Source of the DNA: Sanghuangporus weigelae
Taxonomy: Eukaryota; Basidiomycota; Agaricomycetes; Hymenochaetales; Hymenochaetaceae
DNA: 64,000 nt
Assembly: GCA_033182465.1 (NCBI GenBank)
Contig: CP137326.1
Span: forward strand, 1,767,501 to 1,831,500
Reading direction: 5' to 3'
The notes under the pieces were generated by a model that did no database searches, was not told the DNA's origin, and worked only from the letters and a program-made list of their open reading frames with translations. This document shows positions 35,835-48,682 of this stretch, in pieces (within the stretch, counting starts at the first letter, position 1; the number at the start of each line of letters is the position of its first letter). The translations under genes and the position numbers were made by a program.

Positions 35835-37838
35835 CTATACACGGTTGCCACCGTATCCTTTATACTCTGAATGATATGACGGTGGATGATGATCATAGGA
35901 CTGGCGATAGTCCTGCCCAGCATACGGCTGGACGTACGAAGATGATGGAGATGGGGTAGATGTGTATTCGCGAAGTGGGTGGTACGTCGTGTTGGTGCCA
36001 CCACCCAGTGCGTTCATGCTCACGCTCAGTCGTTTCCCTAGACCCCCTCCGTGGCCTCCTCCCTTTCCCATCCCTACCCCAGATGCGGCAGCGGCTCTTG
36101 CCTTCTTGCGTTCCTGACACCTTCGTCGGCAACAACATCTCCAAACAATGTATCCCACAAGGAGTGCCGTGCCTAACAAACAACCCAGAAGGATGTAAGG
36201 CCACCGACTCAATACCTTCGCAGCTAGATGTGCTTTCTTTTCTGCGGAAGACTCAGGAGACTTTTGTCCTTCTGAAGCTGGGAGGAGGTAGTATTTCGAA
36301 TCGCCTGTCGAGTCTACACCGCCCATTCGCACTTGTACAAAGTCATCATGCGCATTTTGCGTGTCGGTGAGCGAGAGGAGTTGCACGAAGCCGGATGCTG
36401 TGCTCTTTGGTGCACTGGCGACGAAGTTGCCCAGATCGATTAGAGTATAGGTGTTTCGCACTATTAAATATTTTTAAGAAACGCTTCAGGAGGAAAAATA
36501 TGGTAGACGAGACGAACGGAAAGCCATTCCCAGGATAATGTCATACTCTCCGAGCAAACTGAATGCAGAAGTGATAGGTTGAAACGTGCCCACACACACT
36601 TTCTGACCGGCCGAGTTGGTCAATCCAAAATCGCTCGAGGAAGCATCAAGCGGGTGAATGGGAAAAGTGACACCTCCGAATTTTAAGGATATGTTTAACA
36701 TCTGGTCACACGGAATCGTCCACACTTCGTTTTCCGCATTCCACTCCGCGCCTTGGACACGTCCGTAGATCGCGTCAGACATGGTGCGCGGAACTTGCGG
36801 GAGCGTGAAACCGGAGTCGACGACGGCAACAAGCTGTCCATCCGGCGCTTTAGGTACGATCGAGTCCGCCTTGATAGGTTGTCCATCCGGGCCAAGAACT
36901 CCATCCACATCCGTATACATCTGCCAATGCTGGTCCCTATCCGTTAACTCGTGCACTTTGAATATATCCAGCTTCGGCTGGCTCGTGATGTTTTCATATC
37001 CCTTGACGAGCTCTGAAATGGTAAATGTCCCTGTTACAGTATTGCCTGGATCGTTCTTTCTGTCGAGGAGGAAGGTGATGTAATTTGAGGAGGTTTGGTT
37101 GAGCTGGAAGATTCTGTCGAGAACAGCGTCCCCGGACGAATCGTCTCGGTCGAGTTTGTCACGGATGAGCGAGCCAGTATTTGGCCCAAGACCAACAAGG
37201 CCTTTATACCCCTGAGAAGAGATATCTGCGGTAAATGACGATGTATCATTCACAAGTACTGAAGAAGAGGTGATATGGTCTCGTGTGAGAAACACCAACA
37301 AATCGCTCAGAAGAATTTTGCTTACAGAATGCTTGGTCGTCGACGGTGAAATTTCCGAATGTCGTATCGGCAAAGTAAATATCGCCTAATAATTGTGAGC
37401 TCGGCACTAACTTTCAGCACCCAAGAACACGACGCACCAGTGGCTTTCCCGACCGCGTAGGTCAGCTCGACAGCCTTCTTCGAGTCGATTGCGTTCGGCA
37501 CAGTGCCCGTCACCCACAAGTCCGAGCTACGCAGGAAAATCATGAATGAGAGACAGGTCAATGATGTCGCGCAGAACCCACCTCCCCGTATCGAGCATGA
37601 CAGGAATCGCTGTCCCACCCAACGTGATATTGCTCACATACACCGAATTTGCGATATTCTTCACACTAATCGGGTCTCTTTTCCCCAACCGCCCGCTACT
37701 TCGTCCATAGTTTCTCGACACTTCATACTTGGTCGGACCCTGCCAGACCTCGAATGGAACAGAAACGGCATGAACGGTGTGCACGAGGAACAGGAGACCC
37801 AAGTCCAGCAGAGCAAGTTTGGAAGTGCGTTGTCGCAT
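35835..37838 (-). CDS. Membrane-anchored pepsin-like aspartic protease
   Basis: Exons 37838-37582, 37526-37438, 37385-37326, 37258-36518 and 36460-35835 give 590 aa. Signal peptide (KLALLDLGLLFLVHTVHAVS), a KRDP site suggesting propeptide cleavage, then the A1 fold. First catalytic Asp in VMLDTGSSDLWVTG, assembled across intron 1; second in VAVVDSGFTLPQV; LLGEYDIILGMAFLRNTY before the C-terminal strand. A single membrane helix follows (WPYILLGCLLGTALLVGYIVW), then a Cys/Arg stop-transfer patch and a cytoplasmic tail rich in Gly, Ser, Tyr and Pro. Cell-surface type I proteases of this plan are like yapsins but with a helix rather than a GPI anchor. The ATG at 37838 is used; an upstream in-frame codon is TTG. 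Confidence 0.88.
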
Positions 37839-38182
37839 CAAATTGCTCTGGAATTGAGTAGAGAAAAGACAAGTTGAAATGGGCTGTAGCAGAGTAGAAA
37901 ATGAGAGGTATTCTGCGGAAAGAATGACTTTGAAAAAGAGTGGAAAGGTGATATTTTGATGGTCGTTGGCTGAACTGTTCGCGAAAGTATGTATGGCCGG
38001 CCAAGGCGATCATATAGCGCGTCACGTGGCATCTCCCACTGAAAGAATTGATTTTTGGCACAAATTATACGTTTACGATCCAAATAAATTCTTAATACCG
38101 ACTCTACTTAGTAGTGCAACAAAAGTTCAAAGGATACGGCGGCCAAAGGATATAAGCAGGAAACACTACGATGATACAAACC
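37839..38182. other. Intergenic, promoter side of the aspartic protease
   Basis: 344 bp upstream of the protease start and downstream of the dynactin gene. No feature recognised. Confidence 0.4.
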
Positions 38183-39964
38183 TCAGGAGACTTCTGCTGT
38201 GGTAGCCTCTTCCCTTGGTATGATCGTCCCCAGATGAACGACAGTATAGAAAGAAAACGTCTTCATCTCCGGTACTAGTTTCGGAACCGAAGAGACTCTC
38301 GACTTCGTTTCGATCTCCTCGTCTTGTGGTTCGTCCGAACGATATGTATATGACACCAGCATGTTAAACTAGACCAAAAACGATAAGTAACCACAAAGTA
38401 AGAGCATACAAACAAAACAAACCTTGACTTCTCCCCGACCTTCCCGACTGATGACAACCTCACCTCCGACAATCGTCGTATTCGCTTTCTTCTCCAGTAC
38501 GCCAACCGTTTTTGTCTTCCCACGCGATTTAGTCGGACTATTAGAATTTACGGGATCCTCATCGTCCAGGCCAAACATCTCCTCGTCGTCTTCGTATTCC
38601 CATGCTTCTGCATACGGAGCGATGCCGAAGGAGTTCGTTGGGAGGGATACAGCAAAGTGCGGACGACGTGCAGGTGCTGGCGTCACTGGAGCTTCCTCCG
38701 AAGTCGCACCAGCAGCAGAGAGCTGCTGTCGCTGCACAGCAAGCCGTACCTGAATCGCGTCGTACAAAGGATTCGTAAGAGCCAGGTGGAAAGGATACGT
38801 CTTCCCCGCAATCATCGGCGTCCCGCCTCCATCGTCCTCCTTATCCTTTTGCGATGAAGATGCAGCAGATGCTAAGCGTCGTGCTTGTGCGTTTGGTAAA
38901 TACGGAAGGGAGATTTGGATTGCCGGGAGGTAGTTCGCTGCGACGAGCTTCATCTTAAATCGTACAGATTGAGCCTTTTGTTCGGGCTTGATGAGTATAT
39001 GTCGGCATGCAGAACATCGTTTTGTTAGTCGTGAGTGTAGAGGGATTCGGATGGGTTTGAGGTCTCTGATATTCAAGTCAGAAAATTCAGAAAAAATAAA
39101 ATATTGGGAGAATCACCTCGAGCGAATGGATTCAGCCCAACTGGTAGACCATCGCTGATCTAGTCTTGCAATCTCAGAAGGGCTTTCAAGATGTCGCATA
39201 ATTTCCACATCTCCGTCTCCCCCTGCACCAAGTCCGCTAGCACCACTCGCTTCTACACGCGCACGATATACAGGTATGTCATCCTTACTACCCTGCCTGT
39301 GTTGTTTGTTAGCTTTTGGACGGGAAGACGGGTGATATTTCCCGACGCCGGGGATATCTCGCGCAAGTGCATTTGAAGCGGCAGCGTGAATTGCATTATG
39401 ATGTCCACTATGCGAGACAGAGTGGTGATGGCCTTGTTGAGAAGCGCTAAGTGAAGATCGCAGAAGTGGCTCGAAGAAATCTTTGAGTCGTTCGAATTCG
39501 AGGAATTCGGGAGCTGAATCTTCTGAGCGCTGTAGTTGCTGCGCGAGTCCAGTTGGTTTCTCGAACGTTATCCCGACTTCAGCAGAGTCCCATCTGCAGT
39601 TATTGCAGTACAGTAGAAACGGAGCCTCTCCGATAGCGCCTGAAGTAGGCAGAGTATCACCAATAGGATCCGAAGGGACGACAGACAGCGTATTCCGACA
39701 ATGAGGACATAGAAAGCAGTTTCGTGCGCATCGGTTTCTCTCAGCGCGAACACTAGCACTAGGGACTTCAAAAAGACAGTTTGGACAATAATACCCGCTG
39801 ACTTCAATAAAGACACAGCGACTACAACGGACAGCGTCGCATTCTTCGCAGAAATAGAGCGTATGCAGAGGATGGAAAGAGGAGGATGAGGAGGGTAGAT
39901 GAGGAGGCGGGGGAACGGGAGATGGAGACATGCATGAGCAGTAGTAGTTTATCGTCGGAGCCAT
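38183..39964 (-). CDS. DCTN4: Dynactin subunit 4 (p62)
   Basis: Pointed-end component of dynactin, the cofactor that links dynein to cargo. Exons 39964-39117, 39065-38423 and 38368-38183 give 558 aa. The N-terminus is built of zinc-binding Cys pairs: CEECDAVRCSRC, YYCPNC, CPHC and YCNNC, the family's RING-like and zinc-ribbon region. Then a WDSAEVGITF strand, coil-forming FEFERLKDFFEPLL, HSRLTKRCSACRHILIKPEQ with a further CxxC, and beta-rich C-terminal parts (MKLVAANYLPAIQISLP; KTYPFHLALTNPLYD). The ATG at 39964 (MAPTINYYCSC) is chosen. An upstream in-frame ATG at 40036 would add a Thr-rich stretch and shrink the divergent promoter to 85 bp. Confidence 0.9.
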
Positions 39965-40121
39965 ATTGGACTTCGCCGTCGCCGTCGCTGTCGTCCTCGC
40001 TGTTGTTCCCGTGGTCGTCAAAGGATATTTATGCATGTCTTCACCGCGTTTGCGTCATGTGACTGAAACGCGTCTCATCGTGGATTTTGATTCTCTCTTC
40101 ACCTCTGGGTACTGCGACAAC
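39965..40121. promoter_or_regulatory. Compact bidirectional promoter, DCTN4 / TAF6
   Basis: Only 157 bp between two divergent start codons; both genes must share promoter DNA. Confidence 0.6.
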
Positions 40122-41915
40122 ATGAGCAAGCAAAAATCAAAAGCGCAAGTTCAAACAGGCGGCCTATACAAACCCGAGTCAATAAAAGTAGGAAACATCA
40201 AGCTATCGTGAACTAATGCTAACTCTGAGCAGGATGTCGCAGAGTCTTTGGGAATCAGCAACCTCTCTGAAGCTATCGCGAGTGCTCTTGCTTCTGATGT
40301 TGAGTATCGAATACAACAAGTAGTCGATGTAAGTTATTCGATCTATGCGTGCGGATTCTCCATTAAGTATTCTTGTGGCTTCAGGAGGCAGCGCGCTTTA
40401 CACGGCACGGCCGACGAACAACAATGACAACAAACGACATCGACCAGGCTCTCCGAGTGCTCAACATCGAGCCCCTCTACGGTCACTCGCCACATAACCC
40501 TCCGACATTCCGGCGTGCATTACCCTTTCCAACTGCGCCCACAGCGGGACCCGTATACTTCGTTGAAGACGAGGAAATCGACTTTGATCGTGTTATGCGA
40601 GAGGAGAAGATTCCGCTGCCGAAACCAACGAACTGGGCAGCACATTGGCTTGCTGTGGAGGGTGTGCAGCCGTTGATCCCGGAGAACCCACCTGCTATTC
40701 CCAGAGAGAGCGACCAACCTCCAGATTTGGCGAGTGTCAAACTAGCTGCTTTGTCCACCCCTCCGCAAGGTCCTGCATCTCGGAATGGAGGAACGCAATT
40801 CCCGCCAACGCCCCCTTCCCCTACTCGACACGCCCACGCATCGTTCAATGGCAATAACAACAAGTCGAATCAGCTTTTAGTGAAACAAGTCCTTTCACGA
40901 GAGTTACAATTATACTACACCCGTCTCACTTCAACGCTCATGCCGCCAACACTCATGCCTCCAGCAGACGACACGCGCAAAGCGGCTGCGCTCTCGAGTC
41001 TACGGAACGACGCAGGTCTTCAGACTCTCCTGCCTTACCTTGTGAAATGGGTTGGAGACGGTGTTGTCGGTGTCCTGAAAGATTCGAATTATACTGAGAA
41101 TGACGGGAGGGCGCTGGAGGTTTATCTGGAAGTGATCGCTGCGCTTCTGGATAATCAAACGCTCTTCGTCGAGCCATACGTGCGTATATGTTTCGTCTGT
41201 ACGATTAGGACTATTGCTAACTTGAAGAAATGCCGCAGCTTCATCAGATGCTCCCTCCTCTCCTCTCCATCCTTCTGCACACATCCCTCCCTCCAAGCCA
41301 CTCAGCTCACCTACGAACTCTCGCATCAAATACACTTTCTCACCTCTTAACGCAGCATTCAACCACGTACCCCTCCCTCTCCCCGCGCATCATGAAGACG
41401 CTACTCCTCGCATTACTTTCTCCAGGGAAGAGCAAAGGCACGAGAGAGGGTGCTGTGAGGGGTTTGATGGGAGTCGGCAAGGAAGCTGTTAGGAAAGGGC
41501 TTATCGAGGGAGGCGGGGCAAGGATTATCGGGACTGAGTGTCAGAATGGCGGAGGTGCAGCTGCTGTGGAGAACGCTCAGCTCGTCAATGCTGTCTTGGT
41601 ATGTTTTTCTCAAACCATATTTCTGACTGAAGTGAACAGATGAGCTAATTTGGGTTTGTGTAGGATGCGTTCCGCCTCTTAGTCCCTCCTTCCGCGCAAC
41701 CCCGACCACTACACCCCTCCAACCCAGACGATGCGATCATGATGCCCGAACTGGGAGCCACTCTCGGACCGTTCTTCGCTGCACGGGTATCTCCTGACAG
41801 TGCGTGGGCGAGAGCTCTGATCGCTAAGAATCCCGGCTCCAACTCGACTTCGAGCAAGGACGGATCTGGTAGAGGTGTGACGGGATTGGGGCTGGGTACC
41901 CCGATGGAGTTCTAG
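40122..41915 (+). CDS. TAF6: TFIID subunit TAF6
   Basis: Core TFIID (and possibly SAGA) subunit. Exons 40122-40187, 40233-40328, 40385-41179, 41239-41598 and 41664-41915 give 522 aa. Histone-fold domain at about residues 15-90: DVAESLGISNLSEAIASALA, then EYRIQQVVDEAARFTRHGRR and TTNDIDQALRVLNIEPLYGH; this fold pairs with TAF9. After PVYFVEDEEIDFDRVMREE and NWAAHWLAVEGVQP come a Pro-rich linker and the helical HEAT-like TAF6 C-terminal domain (LVKQVLSRELQLYYTRLTS; LVKWVGDGVVGVLKD; YLEVIAALLDNQTLFVEPYL). Start MSKQKSKAQVQ is the first ATG in the spliced frame. Confidence 0.93.
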
Positions 41916-42312
41916 CCTGTGGCTTGTTACAGTTCCTTTTCCTTCTTTCACTCTTTCTTTTTTGTTTTTATATCTTCGGTGTTCATTGCTTGCTCCCTCG
42001 TTGCTGGGTGTACAGTGAACATATCTTTTGACGGTCCGATCACGTTAATCATACAAGCACTGTGAATAGTGTGAGGAAGAATACGGTCTACAATGTCAAC
42101 ACATCGAGAGTACTATATATGCAACAGATCGCAGCGTAAAGAAAGGCGTATAGGTATAGTTCACATGAGATTTATAACGGAGAAAGTTACTTGGGTCATG
42201 AAAAGATGAAGAGAAGACCAAGTTCGATCCATTCAAAACAAGAATCAACGTGACTATGTACACGGAAAGGAATAAAAAACGACTTATAGAATATCAATGC
42301 TCTGCTCATTGC
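41916..42312. other. Intergenic, convergent 3' ends
   Basis: 397 bp between TAF6 and the proline-rich gene. AT-rich; probably both 3' untranslated regions. Confidence 0.45.
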
Positions 42313-44155
42313 TCAAGCAATGCACAGAAAGTACGCATCGATCCCACCAACAGGTTTCCAGCCCATCCACCTCAATCCTTTGAACATAGTCTTCCCGGGC
42401 GGGAAGAAATCAATCACTCTCACAGGCTCCCTCCCTCTCTCGTCCCTGCCCTCTTTACTCCTGCCAGCCTTCCTAAACGGAGCAACAAGCTCGTCATTAG
42501 CTTTAGCATTAGTATCGATCTCAGCATCATCAGAATACCCCGACTCAAAGGCATACGCGTCTAGCCTCTTATGCGCCTCTCTTATTGCGTCGCACGCCTT
42601 GTTGTAACTTATCACGTCCCCGTGGTTCTGCAAGCCGGGGAGCGCGGCCTCGAGTTCGAGCGTCCGCTTGAGGAAGTCCACATTGCAGCATGCGCTAGAA
42701 AGGCTGTCCCATTCGGAGCGGCGTGCGCTGACCCGACATGCAAGGGTGAATTTCCCGTGCAATGTGAGGGTGGACCATTCGGAGTGTGAGAGGGGTGTGC
42801 GCAGCCCGTCGCGGATACCGTCGAGTATGTCGCGCACGTCGAGCTTATAGTCGACGTTTGGCTGTTCATCTTGGTCTTGGTCTTTTTCCGGAGCCTGAAA
42901 ATCTGAAGAGCTTGGAGCCGGCGGCTGTGTTCCCGGTGTGGAATTGACTTGAGATGAAGACTCTGACTTGGAGTCAGACGTGACATAGATCGTGTCTTCT
43001 TCTTTCCAGGAACTTCCCAGGAGGACCTCCTCTGCATAAAGCTTCTGCAAACAAACGCTTCCAGGGTAGGCCGAAACAGGAAAGCAATAAAGCCTCTGGC
43101 CGTTCTCTGGCTCAAGCACCGGGAAGCCTTTCGCTTCGCTGCAATCCAGAGCCACGACAACGATGATATCCTTACAGCCAGGTTCGAGAAACGCCGGCTC
43201 GAGCTGTTCGTCGTATGTGATACGGCGGCCATTGCATTGAGCATAGTATGGATCCTCCTTGATGTTCCACCAGAGTAGGTGGCGTGAAGATACATCGAGC
43301 ATGCTGTGCAGCTTGATTAGATCCTTGTGTTCATTGTAGTCCTGAACCGATGGAAGAGGAAGCAGGCACGGGCTTAGAGGGACCCTGCAGACAGGTAGCG
43401 GAAGACTAATATGCCTCAAGGTTAGTTGTAAGTAACATCATTGCTATAACAAAAAAACGCACCCTTGGTAAGAGATAAAAGACGGCGCATTAATTTCTAT
43501 GGATGTACTGGATGAGTTTGGAGAGGGTTGAGACGAGCTCGATGCAGATCCTGCACTTGACGATCCTGAGCGAAGTAAAATCGATAACTTGTTCTTCCGG
43601 ATAGACGTAGTTGAACTTACCTTGGATAGAACCGGAGCTAGGTCCGGCGCTAGGATTGTAAATTCCTTGCCAATACTGATAATTGTAGCCTTGTCCATAA
43701 AAATCAGCGTTCCCAACCGCAGGGCAGCGCTGTGGGCCAAGCCCTGCTCCTCCGGAGATCACTCTTGTTAGAGCAGGATGCGGTTGTGGATATTGATTCA
43801 GGTACGCTTGTTGATACATGGCAAGATGCACAGGAAGGAACCCATTCGCAGCCTGAGGCGGCGCAGGTACGCTGCCGAACATCATCATCCCTGGCTGCGG
43901 TCCAGTCATAGCCACTGAAGGACCATTGTGTGGGTGAACGACTGGGTGATTAGCAAGCGGCATCTGTCGCCCTTTCAAATGCGGTCGTGTGTTCCTAGCA
44001 TTAGGAAAGATAGCGAAGTGCGTATTAGAGGTAGGTTTAGCATCGTATATGGATGTTTGTGTGTGCGGGCGCGGATGAGAGGCGGTTCGGTGTTGTGGAT
44101 GGGACGGAGGAGGGTAAAATCGAGGTGGCTGGTATGGTAAGGCGTTTGGGTTCAT
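42313..44155 (-). CDS. Proline-rich hypothetical protein, possible DUF6699-like domain
   Basis: Exons 44155-43621, 43565-43463 and 43405-42313 give 576 aa in frame. The first third is low-complexity, rich in Pro, His, Gln and Tyr (PPRFYPPPSHPQHRTASHP). A Ser-rich linker and a globular part follow: LIKLHSMLDVSSRHLLWWNI, VALDCSEAKGFPVL and VSAYPGSVCLQKLY. That part resembles the mushroom DUF6699 pattern (a strand with LHPxL, then W-D/N), but I am unsure. An acidic/Ser linker leads to a helical C-terminus that ends GLRWMGWKPVGGIDAYFLCI. No signal peptide or membrane helix. Function unknown. Confidence 0.7.
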
Positions 44156-45013
44156 GGCTAAGGTGCCAGCTTTCAGTGTCTACGACCACTACAGATCAAA
44201 GAAAAAGGAGTATGTTAAGGCGGAGAGGCGACTGCCTAGACGGCGTCCCTTTATATAGAGACGGCCAAAGTGGTTTTGGTTCGAGACGAGTGGCCGAGCC
44301 GCGTGGACATGTGCATTGTATTTTATCTTGATGTGGCCATCGTCAGCGTCAAAGCGTTTGCCACAATACATCTAATCGATCTCAATGAAAGCATGAATCT
44401 GATAAAGGAGGCCTCTTTGATGAGGCTAATTTGACACAATGTTCGTTGAATCCAAACATTCAAATCCAAAGATAGTGTTCTTACAATGGGTGAGCCACAA
44501 TGCATCCAAACCTAAGAATTCACGCGGATCATCTCAGAGAAATACTGGTGCCAATTTGATACGCCTAATAGGACTAATAGCAAGGAGTTTTGTCTGTTAA
44601 GAGGTCTCACTGCGAGTCATAGTGGTCGTGGTAGTCTTCAAATTGTGAGGCGGCATCGAAGAATATTGATCATGTGATCGTGTTGCCTGAGACAAAAATA
44701 ATAATAAATAATAATCATTAAAATCGATAAATATTAATGTTCAGTCCATATTCAAGACGACACCGAGCTTAGATTTGTGTTTTTTGAACCTCGTGGTTCG
44801 AATGATGGTAATGGAAATGAGGATGGCACCATATTGCATACCGTAGTGGTTGTTACTGAATAAATAGCGAATTTCTCTGTAATTATATAAACCCATTTGT
44901 ACTACTTGTGCCGAGCTTGAGTCGAAGTTGACTTTCGACGCGCTTGAGGGAACAGCGACGGCAACGGCAAGAGGAGGCGCTCGCGGAGTCGCAATTGGGT
45001 TGCAGTTGTGACT
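44156..45013. promoter_or_regulatory. Divergent upstream region, proline-rich gene / DPP5
   Basis: 858 bp between divergent start codons; AT-rich stretches (around 44690-44740), no gene-like frame. Confidence 0.4.
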
Positions 45014-48002
45014 ATGCGTACGCGACCAGCGCTCAATCTTCTGGGAGCTGTATTCCTATTCCTATCGACATTCGAAGCACGCGTCCGGGCTTCTCAGGTG
45101 CCCTTCGCAACCCACTCACCACCATCATCGCCATCGAAGCCAGACACGATGCTGGTCGACTGGAAGAGCGGCGACTTTGCATTCAAGTCGGGCCCTGATA
45201 TCTTCACTCCTAAGGACTTGATCGAGCTTCCTCGTCCTAGCACGGGCGCTGCAAACTCGAAAGGCGACCTGGCGCTCGTCTCTGTGAGTACGTACTCGTT
45301 CAAGGACAAAAAGTGAGTGGCACATATCCAATAGCGTTGATTTTCATGTACTGATAGCTGTTTTGTTGAACTCACGGCTGATAGAAACAACAAATCGATC
45401 TGGCTTGTACCACTCGAATCGACCATATCACCTCTCGAGATCCCACTTGCGAACGGTGGAGACACGTTCTGGCTCGATGACCGTACCATCGGACATGTAG
45501 TCGCGAGTTCGAACTCAAGTTCGGAAACGGGAAAGAGTCAGGCATCAGGACACGAGCTTTACGCTATCTCCGTCAAGTTCACCGCAGAATCGCTCAACGC
45601 ACCTGAGAGCCCCGTTCTCATAGGCACGTTCCCGGCCGGGGCATCTCCTGCTAACCTCAGGTATATTCCTGCCGCAGAAAGACTGGTGTTCAGTGCATAT
45701 GTTTACGCTGATGGGAAGCTTGAGACTGTGCAAGAACAAAACGAAGCGTACGAATCTCGCGGCAACTCTGCGCTTGTGTATGACGAGACGTTCGAGCGGC
45801 ACTGGGATACCTGGGCTGGTCCGAAGCGATCTAAGCTGTTCACTGTACGGCTTGCGAAAACGAGTGGTGGAGATGCGAAGTGGGATCTTGGAAAAGAGTT
45901 TGCTGCGCCGCTGAAGGACTATGAACATGATGTGCCTGTTGAGCCGTTTGGCGGACCTGAGGACTTCTCCGTCTCAGATACGCATATCGTGTACACGACA
46001 AAGGATCCTGAGCTACCTGCTGCTACGCACACCAAGCAGAACGTACGTATCGCCTCTATTATATTCGTATTTGAACATTTTGATAATAATGCTGTGTAGA
46101 TTTACATCGTTGACCTACTGGGTAAAGATTCTCCCCGCGAGTTGACCTCAGGCCAGCAAGGCGCAACGCACAATCCCGTCTTCGGCCACTCCGGCACAAA
46201 AGTGGCATGGACTGAACTGGACGAGGACGGATACGAGTCCGACCAAGCGAAGATTGTCGTCTACGACCTCGAGACCAGCGTGCGCTTTACTCTGGCGCAA
46301 GACTGGGACCGATCGGCTGGGGAGCTGAGCTGGACATATGACGATAAGGCGCTTTTGATCAGTGCGGGAGAACATGCGCATGTGAAGCTGTTTAAGCTTG
46401 TGGTGCCGCCCACGCCCGAGAATTCCACGACGCACCCCACGTTCAACGAGGAATACGACCATATACCTAAAGCTCTTACAAACGTCCATGCAGCCTCCGC
46501 CCCTCAGTCCCTCCCGAGAAAGGGAAACGAAGAGCGCATATTGTTCACGCAGAACTCGCTCACGTCTCCAAACGACCTCTACATCCTCACGTTCTCTCAG
46601 TCTTCCTCTTCACCGACAAGCATCAGCAAACTCACGTCTTTCTCCGCTCCTCAGCTCAAAGGCAAGTCCCTCGACCCGGGTGAGAGCTTCTGGTTCAAGG
46701 GAGCGGAGGAAAAGGACGTACAGGGGTGGATCCTGAAGCCTCCTCAGTGGGAAGACTCGTACAAGGGCAAGAAGAAGAGTGTACCCATCGTGATGCTCAT
46801 TCACGGTGGACCACAGGGTGCTTGGGAGGATCAGTGGTCAACGAGATGGAATCCCAATGGTGATCGAGATGCCTTCACCGGGAAAAAATAATGGGTGCTA
46901 ACTGATCGTGGTCACGTAGTCTTCGCTCAGCAGGGGTACTTCGTTGTTGCTATCAACCCGACTGGGTCGACTACTTTCGGCCAAGGTTACCTTCTCTTCT
47001 TTGCATGTTGGCCTTCAGCCGTACTGAACATTATGTCCTTAGAATTTACGGACGCGATCACAGAGGACTGGGGTGGGAAGCCTTTTATCGACTTGCGAAA
47101 GGGCTGGAAGCACGTGTTGGACACCTATCCTGAGGTTTGCACATTACATGTTGCTTTTCGAAAACGAACACGGTGTTAACTATGTTGTACTATAGGTTGA
47201 CGCCGACCGAGCCGTCGCCGCTGGAGCCAGCTGGGGAGGATATGCTATCAAGTGTGTTTTACCTCTGATTTGAGAATCCGGCTGTGATTAACTTTTGTAT
47301 GCCATCTGTGAAAATAGCTGGATTCAAGGACACCCGGAATATGGATTCGGCTTCAAGGCTCTTGTGACCCACGACGGAGTAAGTCTCATCATCTAGCGCT
47401 CCTAAGTACTCGGATTAATCCGCAAATTTGTTGCTAGGTGTTCGATACGCCGTACAATGGCTTCTCCACTGACGAGATGTTCTTCGTACGAATTCTACGC
47501 AAACTATGTGCAATGGTATCATTGACTTGTCCTTCTAGTTCAATCACGACTTTGGCGGCCCTCCTTGGGACCCAAAAGCAAAACCTATAGTGGACAAGTG
47601 CGTCTTCGTTTTCTTCCCCTTCATAAATCTGGTCGTAGACTGCATTCATTGAATTGTTGTGGGCCAACTAGATTCAGCCCATCGAACTACATCCCGAACT
47701 GGTCGACGCCGCATCTTATCATTCATGGATCGAAAGACTACCGACTACCTGATACCGAAGGTATCGGAGCTTGGCATGCGTTGCAACAGTGCGTCTTCTT
47801 CCTGTCTCTTTTGACTCTGTAGTGGAGTCATGACGCTTATGATTTTTTTGTGTATAGACTTGGTATTCCGAGTCGACTGGTTATCTTCCCGGACGAGAAC
47901 CACTGGGTGCTCAACCATGGGAACAGCTTTAAGTGGCATTATGAAGTGTTCCGATGGTTTGATAAGTTCGTTGGTGAGAAAGCAGGAAATGAGAAGAAGT
48001 AA
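45014..48002 (+). CDS. DPP5: Secreted dipeptidyl peptidase 5-like protease (family S9)
   Basis: Eleven exons (45014-45312, 45385-46042, 46100-46859, 46920-46985, 47043-47134, 47196-47251, 47318-47378, 47438-47485, 47539-47597, 47672-47788, 47858-48002) give 786 aa. Signal peptide [20 protein letters not shown]. Beta-propeller region to about residue 520 ([39 protein letters not shown]). Then the alpha/beta hydrolase: [20 protein letters not shown], nucleophile in [11 protein letters not shown], Asp in HGSKDYRLP, His in [11 protein letters not shown]. Removes X-Ala, His-Ser and similar dipeptides from peptides outside the cell in related fungi (dppV). The ATG at 45014 is used because it starts the signal peptide. 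The small catalytic-domain exons are split by introns of about 50-75 nt, all in phase. Confidence 0.92.
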
Positions 48003-48260
48003 ATGGAATGAAGGATCGCTATTGGGCACGACGAAAGGAAAATGGAAGTATGAAAATGCTGTATACTAATGGAGCTTCAAGACGAGTGAAAATTGCATTG
48101 CGAGTGTTTTCGATTCTTTCAGGGCGGGATCGGCTGAAGGGAAGGGAATGATATGCATGCCAATGCGATCTATATTCCGCTGCTACTGACTTTCGGAACC
48201 TTTCATCCGGTCCTTTAATCTTGAACATTCACTGCCTGTCCTCGGAAACACTGTTATATT

Positions 48261-48682
48261 TTACGCCCTCGACGTACTCTCGCTTGTATCTATAAGGTCA
48301 GTCTGGACATCAAGCGGCTTCGCACGCCGCACTCCTTCCTCCTCGAACAACCCTAAAGGCGGATCACCGCGCTCCTCCGCTTCGATGTCGGACTTCCTCG
48401 GTGCCTTCATCCCGTCCGTCGTAAAGCCCGGAACTGCACCATCCGGAACGTTCTACATCGTTTCGATTCAATTTAATCCCAGGTCATTTCAAATCAATTC
48501 GAAACGAGTGAGAGACCAGAAACACGTACATATGGCGGGTCTCTCATCATATCCTCATGCATGTCGTGGTCCGTCACGGGTGGGTGACCATGCACCGTGT
48601 CGGCCTTCTTGAACGTCCGCGCCTCGTCCGTCGAGCGCGGCTTCACTTCTTCGTGCGGTGGCTTATCGTAATATCCGGACAT
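48261..48682 (-). CDS. Small hydrophilic hypothetical protein
   Basis: Two exons (48682-48530, 48452-48261) joined in frame to 114 aa, starting MSGYYDKPPHEEVKPRS and ending DTSESTSRA. Charged and Pro-rich throughout (HGHPPVTDHDMHEDMMRDPP), probably disordered. No signal peptide, helix or known motif. Convergent with DPP5, with 258 bp between the stops. Support is the clean GTACGT...TAG intron and the balanced frame; the family is not recognised. Confidence 0.6.

Noticed and set aside
38424-38857. Open frames on the + strand across the dynactin gene
   Set aside because: Ser/Arg-rich antisense shadows of a supported gene.
44790-44815. Possible tRNA T-loop word (ggttcgaatg)
   Set aside because: No matching acceptor, D or anticodon arms around it.
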